Assembly (NCBI RefSeq): GCF_900403705.1 | Contig: NZ_OUNR01000001.1 | Span: 744,001-808,000, forward strand | DNA: 64,000 nt | From: Nitrospira lenta | GTDB lineage: Bacteria > Nitrospirota > Nitrospiria > Nitrospirales > Nitrospiraceae | Reading direction: 5' to 3' | The notes under the pieces: generated by a model | The model's database searches: none | Seen by the model: the letters and a program-made list of their open reading frames with translations, nothing else | Told to the model about the DNA's origin: nothing | Shown here: positions 25,581 through 32,289 of the stretch, piece after piece | Numbering within the stretch: position 1 is the stretch's first letter | Layout: every line of letters begins with the position of its first letter | Program-made: the position numbers and the translations under genes

Positions 25581-27040
25581 GACTCGCCCTTCTCCACTGC
25601 AACGATGTGACCCTGCTTCATTCGAAAATCGATCTGCGTGACCGCCTCGAATCGTTCGAGCGGATTGGCTCTCAGAACAAGAAGGCTTGCCTCAAATCCT
25701 TCCTTGAGTGATCCGATCTTCCGGTCGGGAAAGATCGACCGCGGGGTATTTTCGCACCACAACTTGAGCAGGGTCAGATTGTCGAAGATCCCGAGTTCAT
25801 GCAGATGCACCGCTTCGGCAAGTGACGTCTCGGCATGATCGCTGCCGATCGCGAGTGTGACGCCGTGGCGGTGAAGCAAACCGAGATTGTGCCGCTGCAC
25901 GGCGATCGCCCGCTGCCAGACCGTGAGGTCCATCGAGAATGCGTGGCCACCTTGACTATGCGCGCTATGCGGATCGTGGGGCGCCGCATGCTGTCCGTGC
26001 TCGCCCTCCGCCGGTTTCATCGCCACCATGGTGGTCGTCACGATCACCCCGGATTTGGCCGCAAGACGCGCATCCTCTTCCGTCAGCATCATGCGGGACT
26101 CTTGGTCGGCCGGCTCCAGAAACCACCCCGGCACATGCGCGATTTCATCGACGCCCGCCGTCAGGGCCAGGCGAAAATCGGCGGCCGTCTCAACGTGCGC
26201 GGCCACTCGCAGCCCTGCACGATGGGCGCGCGTGACAATCCCCGGAACCAGCTCGGGATCGAGCCCCTTCCGGACATGTGCTCCGCCCGCGTCACGATGC
26301 CGCTCGCGGTCTTCCGAATGGACGAGAAAGATTTTGAGCAGGTTCGGCTTACCTTCGACAATGCCGCTCCACTTGTTTTGCAGATCGGCTTCGCGATCGA
26401 TGACGACATAGCCCCGATCATTGAACCAACCGGCCGTCACCTCGCCGATGACAGCCCGGTATCGAGACCCTCGCAGCACCTGTTCATACAATGGAACCGG
26501 GTGCCCGCCTGAAGAGGTGAGGCCCGCATTCGCAAAGACCACGTCGATGCTGCCCGGTGTATTGAGGCGCGGCGCAATCTGCGCCGTGAATTCCCGAATG
26601 CTGTTGGGGTTCTTCACGTAAAACACGCCGTCACGGAGATAGCGGGCCACGACCGCATCCAGATTCCACGGCCCTTCGACGTTATGATTGTGGGCTTCGC
26701 CGAATGGCGGAACGACATAGCCACCCTTCAGATCGATCCGTTCATCCACGACGGCGGGTTTTGTTGTCGTCAGTCGTCCGTCACTCGTATAGAAGGTGGC
26801 CTCCTGAAACTCACGCCCATCGAACCATCGCCCGTTGACCAATTCATAGCGTTTCGGCGCAGACCCGCCGGCCGCGTCATCGCCAGACGCTCCCTGCTTG
26901 AACGCAATGGGGCCGAGCAGCAGGAGGAGTGTCATCGCGACTCCCACTCCGTTCAGAACCATACCGAGCACCGTACGCAGACGATGGCCTTCCGTACGGT
27001 TCGGCCGCATTTCTTTCACCCCATCGCTTGAATGAGTCAA
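25568..27040 (-). CDS. Membrane-anchored amidohydrolase with a His-rich insertion
   Basis: A 490-residue metal-dependent hydrolase. An N-terminal membrane helix (about 28-45) anchors it with the enzyme outside the cytoplasm. Active-site parts of the amidohydrolase superfamily are visible: H-x-H at 117/119 (EAHNHN), a Lys near 236 (LLKIFLVH), His 282 (AAHVET), His 302 (EIAHVPG) and Asp 401 (AIGSDHAE). Between the last two is a His-rich loop (about 346-366, seven His). Start TTG 27040 has AGGAGG five bases upstream; ATG 27010 is possible. It sits between a TonB receptor and exbB, so it may process an imported ligand. The substrate is unknown. Confidence 0.9.
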   Translation of the reverse strand: MTHSSDGVKEMRPNRTEGHRLRTVLGMVLNGVGVAMTLLLLLGPIAFKQGASGDDAAGGSAPKRYELVNGRWFDGREFQEATFYTSDGRLTTTKPAVVDERIDLKGGYVVPPFGEAHNHNVEGPWNLDAVVARYLRDGVFYVKNPNSIREFTAQIAPRLNTPGSIDVVFANAGLTSSGGHPVPLYEQVLRGSRYRAVIGEVTAGWFNDRGYVVIDREADLQNKWSGIVEGKPNLLKIFLVHSEDRERHRDAGGAHVRKGLDPELVPGIVTRAHRAGLRVAAHVETAADFRLALTAGVDEIAHVPGWFLEPADQESRMMLTEEDARLAAKSGVIVTTTMVAMKPAEGEHGQHAAPHDPHSAHSQGGHAFSMDLTVWQRAIAVQRHNLGLLHRHGVTLAIGSDHAETSLAEAVHLHELGIFDNLTLLKLWCENTPRSIFPDRKIGSLKEGFEASLLVLRANPLERFEAVTQIDFRMKQGHIVAVEKGESWTH

Positions 27041-27102
27041 CGCACCCTCCTCTTTCTCTTCCTCTGGCAACGAGCGGCGGCCCCCGCCGCCGCTCGTCCC
27101 GA

Positions 27103-29361
27103 TCAGAACTTGTATTCAACGCCCCCATAGGCGCTGATGCCTTGCGCCGGATTGGCAAACCGGTTGAGCGAGTCGTTCACGACAACCGACCCGGCATAGG
27201 TCTTGTTCGTGAGATTGCGGCCTTCCGCGTACAGCGTCAGCCGGTCGGTAATATTCCAGCCGGATTTCATATTGAGCACGAAGTAGGAGGGGTTCTTCAC
27301 CGTATTCAAATAGTCCACGTAGTAGCCCGACAGCGACCATTCCACGTTCGGCGCCACCCACCATTTGTCGGGATGGTCGTACCGAAGTTCGAGACTCAGA
27401 CTATGCTCCGGCGCCCCCGCGATCGTGTTCCCGTCTTTCGCAATCAGCGTCCCGGCGCCGTACACATCATCCGTGAACTTGAAGCGCGACCAGGTGTAGG
27501 CGACGCGCGTTTGGAGACTATCCTCCTTGCCTCCTCCGCCCTGCGCAAACAAGCCCTTGGTCAGCACCATGGCTCCGCCGGCTTCGACGCCGGTATGGCG
27601 GGTGCTTCCGGCATTCTGAAACGTATCTTGATTGTTGATGACCGACGCCAGCAGTTCTTTCTGCATCTCCAAGTCATAGACCGTCACATCCCAGGAATAG
27701 CGTTTATCCGCGGAGGTGCCGCGATGGCCCAATTCAAACTGCCAGGCGCGTTGCGCATCGAGATTGAGGAAGCCGTTATTGGCGCTGCCGTTGGCGTTCA
27801 CCGAGGAGAGCAGCTCGACGTTGAGCGGCGCTTCGTAGGACCGGCTGGCATTGAAGTACAATTGCGAAGTCGGCGTCGTGCGATAGACAAAGCCGAGTTT
27901 CGGATTCAGGGCCTCGAACTGCCGCAGCGGCCGCTGCGCCGTGGTCGGCGTGGACGCAATCGTCGGATCGAAGGGATTGCCCGCCGGCCCGTAGTTCTGG
28001 ATCGTGGCCTCCCGCGAGCTATGATCCCACCGCCCTCCGATCACGACCGTCAGATCTTTCGTCACATCGAGCGCATCCTCGGCATACGCGCCGATATAGG
28101 TCGATATGGCTCGATACTCCTGAGCCAGCGCGCCGATGCTCCCGTTGATATTCACATGCCTGGTTTGTTTCTGATTTCCATACCGCGGCTGCAGGCCGGC
28201 CGTGAACGAATGGTTCATCCCAAATAGCTGATTGGTATTCACATAGCGGATCTCGCCGCCCACGTTCTGCGTGCTCTGTCGCAGCGTCTGAAAGATCGGA
28301 TGATCGACATACTGATTCGAGACGTAGGGAATGATCTCGATGAATTGATTGATGGCGAATTCGTTGTGATAGGCAATGCCGAGCCGCTGCAGATTGTAGT
28401 AGCGCCCCCATTGGCAGGTCTGGTTGTTCGTCACGCAGGCGAAGAATCCGGGCACCGGGAAAGGCGTCTGCCCGCCGACCTGACGCCGGTTCTGAGACAG
28501 CTGTTGGTTGGTCAGCGCGCCGGGGATGGATTCGGAGACGACCGATTGCAGGAAATAGGCGCGAATTTCCTGGTGGGTGCCGAGTTGCAACCCCACGTTG
28601 GCATTGATCCGCTCCCTGGCCTGCTGACTGTGATCCTGAAACCCGTCCTGCCGGTTACCGGAGACGCTGATGTAATAGTCGGCCGTCGCATTCATGTCGC
28701 CGACCTTGAAGGGTTCTGAGACTTTTCCGCTGGAGACCTGGCCGCTGACCATGCCGAAACTGCCCGCCAGGAACCGCATTTGGAGAATCGAGGCGCTGTA
28801 GCCCGTGCGCGGCACAAAGTTGATGGCCCCGCCGATCGTATTGGCCCCGTACCGGAGCGCATTGGCGCCCTTATAGACTTCGATCCGCTCATAGGCCAGC
28901 AGGTCGATGGACTCGAAGTCGGAAAATCCGTCGGCGTCGCCGAAGAAAATGCCGTTGATGAGAATATTGATGCCGCGATGATGATAATTGTTCCGCAGCG
29001 AGGTGCCGCGGATTTGGAACTGCCCTTCGTCGGCGCCGAAGCGGGACTGGAAACGCACGCCCGGCGCGAACTGCAACACGTCATTGAGATTCATCGCGCG
29101 TGATTCGGTAATCTGCTTTTCCTCGATGAGAATGTTGCTGCCCGGCCGCCTGGCCAGCTCCTTCTTGACCGATTCCACATTCTCAATCCGCTGGCCTTCG
29201 ACCTGGATCGGCGCCATCTCAAGCACCGGCGGCTCATCTCCACCTACGACAGACTCCTGCGCCTGGGACTCCGACCACCCCAATCCCACACTTATTGTAC
29301 TGACGACACTCAGCGTCACCACCAGCCGGCAGAACTTCAGCCAGCCACATCCCGTAGCCAT
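27103..29361 (-). CDS. TonB-dependent outer-membrane receptor
   Basis: A 752-residue receptor: signal peptide ending near AQA-QES, plug with MAPIQVEGQRI, FQIRGTSLRNNYHHRGINI and YERIEVYKGANALRYGANTIGGAINFV, then a long barrel with a C-terminal aromatic residue (GGVEYKF). ATG 29361 has AAGGAG nine bases upstream. The plug type (HHRG, GANALRYGA) is like FecA-like receptors for metal chelates. It heads an operon with the amidohydrolase and exbB and is preceded by small protein B. One loop has a Cys pair (ACVTNNQTC). Confidence 0.93.
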   Translation of the reverse strand: MATGCGWLKFCRLVVTLSVVSTISVGLGWSESQAQESVVGGDEPPVLEMAPIQVEGQRIENVESVKKELARRPGSNILIEEKQITESRAMNLNDVLQFAPGVRFQSRFGADEGQFQIRGTSLRNNYHHRGINILINGIFFGDADGFSDFESIDLLAYERIEVYKGANALRYGANTIGGAINFVPRTGYSASILQMRFLAGSFGMVSGQVSSGKVSEPFKVGDMNATADYYISVSGNRQDGFQDHSQQARERINANVGLQLGTHQEIRAYFLQSVVSESIPGALTNQQLSQNRRQVGGQTPFPVPGFFACVTNNQTCQWGRYYNLQRLGIAYHNEFAINQFIEIIPYVSNQYVDHPIFQTLRQSTQNVGGEIRYVNTNQLFGMNHSFTAGLQPRYGNQKQTRHVNINGSIGALAQEYRAISTYIGAYAEDALDVTKDLTVVIGGRWDHSSREATIQNYGPAGNPFDPTIASTPTTAQRPLRQFEALNPKLGFVYRTTPTSQLYFNASRSYEAPLNVELLSSVNANGSANNGFLNLDAQRAWQFELGHRGTSADKRYSWDVTVYDLEMQKELLASVINNQDTFQNAGSTRHTGVEAGGAMVLTKGLFAQGGGGKEDSLQTRVAYTWSRFKFTDDVYGAGTLIAKDGNTIAGAPEHSLSLELRYDHPDKWWVAPNVEWSLSGYYVDYLNTVKNPSYFVLNMKSGWNITDRLTLYAEGRNLTNKTYAGSVVVNDSLNRFANPAQGISAYGGVEYKF

Positions 29362-29404
29362 GATTCCATGCTCCTTGCAAGAACGTTGTTGAGAGATCGA
29401 GACC

Positions 29405-29704
29405 TTATGCGAGGCCGGCCAGAGGCGGCGCCCGTGAGGAAGCAAGCAGCAACGGCACAAACCGAACTCGGATCCCAAAAACAACGGCCAGCCAGATGCT
29501 CAGCGGGAAATACGCGCTCGCAGGAGGCCACGAGACGATCGCCACCGACGAGATGTTCTGGCAATCTCCCCCACAAAACAGCTCGTGCATATCACGCTCG
29601 CCGGAACCGCGCTCCGACTCGTGCAGAATCAACGACTCCTGCGAACACACGGCGGCCTGCCCTACCAGCAGCAGGTAGAGCAAGCACAACAGCCTCACGC
29701 CCAT
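29405..29704 (-). CDS. Small R-A-P-P family exported protein, copy B
   Basis: About 99 residues: hydrophobic N-terminus (signal, with CSQES after it), a charged stretch with ILHESERG, then a compact HELFCGGDCQN metal-type motif, a second hydrophobic segment and the end SSRAPPLAGLA. It is a diverged member: the usual C-x-W-x-C is here C-x-x-x-C. ATG 29704 was chosen; a TTG at 29713 is possible and neither has a good ribosome-binding site. It lies 43 bases before the TonB receptor and 81 bases after element B. Confidence 0.58.
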   Translation of the reverse strand: MGVRLLCLLYLLLVGQAAVCSQESLILHESERGSGERDMHELFCGGDCQNISSVAIVSWPPASAYFPLSIWLAVVFGIRVRFVPLLLASSRAPPLAGLA

Positions 29705-29785
29705 CAAAGACAACCGTCCGATCGCATCACCGCTTTCGCGTCACACATAGAAAGGGACACGAACTATATAGACTTTGCAGCCACT

Positions 29786-29815
29786 CGTCTACCGACGACT
29801 GCTCACGGCTGCTAC
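29786..29815 (-). promoter_or_regulatory. Shared 30-nt upstream element, copy B
   Basis: This is the same 30-nt block as copies A and C, with identical CGTCTACC and CTGCTCAC parts. It lies 81 bases upstream of small protein B. Confidence 0.6.
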
Positions 29816-29846
29816 TGAGCACGATCCTCGTCCGCCCCGATTCTCT

Positions 29847-30353
29847 TCACATCACCGGCAATCGACAGACGCCGCAATCCAACACATCCCTCGCCACCAC
29901 TCGGCCGCCGCCATCGTAGGTCGCATACGCCCATCCTTCCCGCGAATGGCACCCCAGACCCGGGTGATCCAGGCTCGACACTTTTTCCATCACAAAGACC
30001 GATCGCAAGTGCCCTCCGGTTACCGGGGCGGACGAGAAGGTTTCCACCACCAGCGCCGTCCCGACAGGAAACGTGTCCTCGTCGGTCACCGACGCCGCCT
30101 TCGGACAAACGGCAAAGCGCAGATAGCGGGGAATACCGGAGACCTCCACGTCAGACTCGACGAGCGGCCAGGTCCGATAGTGCGTCGGCACCGGCACGCC
30201 CGGCACCGGGGCGGCATTCGGCCGCCAACGAGACACCGTCAGCGCGATCGCCAGCAGCCGAACAACGACCACATTGAGCGTATAGTCGCCAGGATCTTTC
30301 CGTGTCACCGCACTGACGAACGCGGCGCGGGTCATCTCAAGACTGCCGAGCAT
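29847..30353 (-). CDS. Cytochrome P460-like protein with a CxxCR end
   Basis: A 168-residue exported protein. The N-terminal 40 residues include a membrane or signal segment. The body follows the P460 layout: HYRTWPLVES, an RYLRFAVCP strand, FPVGTALVVETF, VFVMEK and GWAYATYDGGGR. In P460 the end has a CxxCH heme site and a following D/N-rich tail. Here the end is CGVCRLPVM and then stop, so the heme His is Arg and the tail is missing. Either it no longer binds heme or it is truncated. ATG 30353 has GAGG upstream. It is downstream of an HTH gene. Confidence 0.6.
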   Translation of the reverse strand: MLGSLEMTRAAFVSAVTRKDPGDYTLNVVVVRLLAIALTVSRWRPNAAPVPGVPVPTHYRTWPLVESDVEVSGIPRYLRFAVCPKAASVTDEDTFPVGTALVVETFSSAPVTGGHLRSVFVMEKVSSLDHPGLGCHSREGWAYATYDGGGRVVARDVLDCGVCRLPVM

Positions 30354-30457
30354 CACTCACCTCATCCTTTCCCCGAAGACCGGGGGTTTGGGGAAAATGC
30401 ATCTTCGACTCTTCAGGCAAGTTATGCGGCGCACCGTTTGTATAGCCCCGAAGGGCC

Positions 30458-30490
30458 GGGGACTCGGAGGGAGGCCACCTCCGACTCCCC
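30458..30490 (-). repeat. Strong hairpin between the HTH gene and the P460-like gene
   Basis: A 13-bp stem (30458-30470 with 30478-30490, one mismatch) and a 7-base loop. More G/C hairpins lie at about 30365-30385 and 30445-30460. On the minus strand no U-tract follows. It may weaken read-through or stabilise the RNA. Confidence 0.4.
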
Positions 30491-30537
30491 GGGCAGGTCT
30501 GGAAGAAGGGTGCACAACCGCCAGACCCGTTTTCCAC

Positions 30538-30792
30538 TCATCCTCGCCTCTTGCTTGCCCGGAGCCCCGATCGCAACCGCACGACCTTGCCTCGCCCATC
30601 CGGCTTACGACTCCCCTGATCGGCGCACTGTCCTTCGATGAGTCCGTTCAGCGACGCGCGAAAGATGCGCAGGCTGCCACGACCGATCTTCGTTGCGCGC
30701 AAGCGGCCCTCTTCGATCCATCGATAGATCGTCCACTTACTCACCCGGAGCAGCGCGGCCGCTTCTTGGACTCGCAATAACGATGGTTCCAT
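30538..30792 (-). CDS. Excisionase-type helix-turn-helix protein, copy 1
   Basis: An 84-residue protein made mostly of one winged helix-turn-helix of the MerR/excisionase (helix_turn_helix_17) type: RVQEAAALLRVSKWTIYRWIEEGRL, then KIGRGSLRIFR. The C-terminal 30 residues are basic. No effector domain is present. It is closely similar to the protein at 38180-38419, so the two are paralogs, both placed among metal and envelope genes on the same strand. They may be local regulators rather than phage excisionases; no integrase is nearby. Confidence 0.86.
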   Translation of the reverse strand: MEPSLLRVQEAAALLRVSKWTIYRWIEEGRLRATKIGRGSLRIFRASLNGLIEGQCADQGSRKPDGRGKVVRLRSGLRASKRRG

Positions 30793-30911
30793 CCGGTCCT
30801 CTCGAACGGCGCGTGTGGCGGGGGAGCGCCCAACCCGCGCTCCCCCGTGATGAAATCTGCGTCAGGAGGTCGCCTACACGCAGACTCCAACTCCTCCACA
30901 CCATTGCCCGG

Positions 30912-31025
30912 CTAGTGCGCCATCCGCTGGTCGAAATACTCGTCATACCGATGCACAAAGTCCTTGGCCATCAGCGGTACCAGCAAGCCGGCATACGCAC
31001 GATGCTGCGCTTCAGCATCGGCCTC
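30912..31025 (-). other. Coding-like continuation behind the TAG of the HMA-like gene
   Basis: Directly after the TAG at 31026-31028 the same frame stays open for 37 codons (to TAG at 30912). It reads like protein: ADAEAQHRAYAGLLVPLMAK, then HRYDEYFDQRMAH. It has no good start of its own. It may be read-through, a recent nonsense change, or a small gene with an unusual start. The rest of 30793-30911 shows nothing. Confidence 0.3.
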
Positions 31026-31394
31026 CTATGATTTCGCTTGCGAGGATCCGCCGCGATCCACCCAGGCTTTGCAACCGATCCCCGATGCAAGCGCCTGCTC
31101 GACCGACATCGCCAATTGCATCGGAGGAACGCCGTCAGACTGATAGCGCACCAACACGGTGCCGTGATCGTTCAAGAACTCGACGGCGTGCACCATTGAA
31201 AAACGCCGCAGCGCTCCTTCGACCTCCTCGCGATGGTATTCGCAAAAGCGCCCGCCGATCTGGAGGATGACCTGATTGAGCACCGAAGCGTCCTGTTCTA
31301 GCCCAGTCGCCGGCTGAGGGCCCTCTTCGGCCTGAACCGGCGCACACAGACTCATCCACACCGCCAATCCAATCCCCATATGACCAAGCTTCAT
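31026..31394 (-). CDS. Exported HMA-like protein
   Basis: A 122-residue protein with a signal peptide (1-22, ending VQA-EEG). The mature part looks like one heavy-metal-associated fold: QIGGRFCEYHREEVEGALRRF, HAVEFLNDHGTVLVRYQ, and a C-terminal helix and strand with GIGCKAWVDR. The usual C-x-x-C is C-E-Y-H, so Cys and His might bind the metal, as in some MerP relatives. ATG 31394 has AGGAGGGGG upstream. It follows small protein C and precedes an HTH gene. A periplasmic metal carrier is a reasonable guess. Confidence 0.65.
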   Translation of the reverse strand: MKLGHMGIGLAVWMSLCAPVQAEEGPQPATGLEQDASVLNQVILQIGGRFCEYHREEVEGALRRFSMVHAVEFLNDHGTVLVRYQSDGVPPMQLAMSVEQALASGIGCKAWVDRGGSSQAKS

Positions 31395-31767
31395 AGTTCC
31401 CCCTCCTCTTGGTTACTGCCAAGTCACTACCATCCAACCGGCGACGACAATCCCGTCGCGTCCAATACACGGGATGCTCAAACTGGCCGCTGATCTCACC
31501 CGCCCAACCCCGGCGCAAAGAGACAAGGCGGACTGCTCAGCATCCCGATCAAAGGCCGGAGCGGAGACTCGTGGAGAGAGCCTGCGCCCCAGTGGGTCCG
31601 GGCAAGGAGGCCGCCATACCCGGACCACACAGATGTTTCGAGACAGACCGGGGCAACCCGGATCGCTCAGGCGGAAGGCGTTCGGCTGAGCCTAGACCGG
31701 TCTCCCTAAGGAGTCCGAGCGCCCTGCCGCATGGAATCTGAAAAGAATGGAACGCGTCCCGCCTGAA
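31395..31767 (-). other. Gap without a supported gene
   Basis: About 370 bases between small protein C and the HMA-like gene. Open frames here do not look like protein. An 8-bp inverted repeat, GGTCCGGG (31595-31602) and CCCGGACC (31619-31626), is present. I saw no riboswitch signature and no clear promoter. Confidence 0.3.
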
Positions 31768-32109
31768 TTATCCGAGCGGGAGCACGGGAGGAGCACGAGA
31801 ATGGAGAAATGACTGTGAAGAAACCAAGACCCGTTGAGCGGGCGCAACAACCGGAACACGTACGACCGACTCAACAACGTCGGCAGGAGCCGACGCGACC
31901 AACCCGGTCTCCGGAGTAGCCTGGCAGGCCCAGGCGCAGAGGGGCGAGTGCGCAGTCTCATGACTGTGATGCGGCGCATGTCCGCCGGCGCCGGCGGACA
32001 CCGGCAAGACCAGCGAACAGGTCGCGACCAGACACACCAGTCCGACATACATCACCGCCGTAATTCCGGCGACGACCATCCCGACTGTTTTGACTGAACG
32101 ACCGCTCAT
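31768..32109 (-). CDS. Small R-A-P-P family exported protein, copy C
   Basis: A 113-residue protein with an N-terminal membrane segment (about 9-38), a His cluster (HAPHHSHETAHS), the motif LCAWACQ, a Val/Ala-rich part and the end SRAPPVLPLG. His and the two Cys could make a metal site on the periplasmic side. ATG 32109 has AGGCAGGT before it. It is 48 bases downstream of element C. It comes first in the run with the HMA-like, HTH and P460-like genes. It is similar in motif order to copies D, E1 and F. Confidence 0.7.
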   Translation of the reverse strand: MSGRSVKTVGMVVAGITAVMYVGLVCLVATCSLVLPVSAGAGGHAPHHSHETAHSPLCAWACQATPETGLVASAPADVVESVVRVPVVAPAQRVLVSSQSFLHSRAPPVLPLG

Positions 32110-32156
32110 ACCTGCCTACCCCTTCACCGTATTCATCTACGCCGATCCCACGAAAC

Positions 32157-32186
32157 CGTCTACCGATGGCTGCTCACTTGTGCAAC
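32157..32186 (-). promoter_or_regulatory. Shared 30-nt upstream element, copy C
   Basis: It has the same CGTCTACCGA and CTGCTCAC blocks as copies A and B, ungapped, with the 3' third less conserved. It lies 48 bases before small protein C. Confidence 0.58.
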
Positions 32187-32242
32187 AGATTGTTTCGCCG
32201 CTCCAACGCGGCCAGCACAAAATCCATCTCTCACAACCGTCC

Positions 32243-32280
32243 ATGCAAACAGGGCCGCCAGACGGTGGCCCTGTTTGCAT
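32243..32280 (-). terminator. Terminator-like perfect inverted repeat
   Basis: A 14-bp perfect stem (32243-32256 with 32267-32280) with a 10-base loop that can pair further. It lies ten bases past the stop of the TonB receptor. The minus-strand 3' arm contains TGTTTGCAT, but no long U-tract follows. Confidence 0.62.
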
Positions 32281-32289
32281 ACTCACACC

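Noticed and set aside
26929-28227. Plus-strand frame of 432 codons opposite a TonB receptor
   Set aside because: No domain and no start signals; the receptor on the other strand is certain.
24249-32289. Cobalamin or other riboswitches upstream of the TonB receptors
   Set aside because: I looked for the B12 box, the AGGATA-type core and similar signatures and found none.
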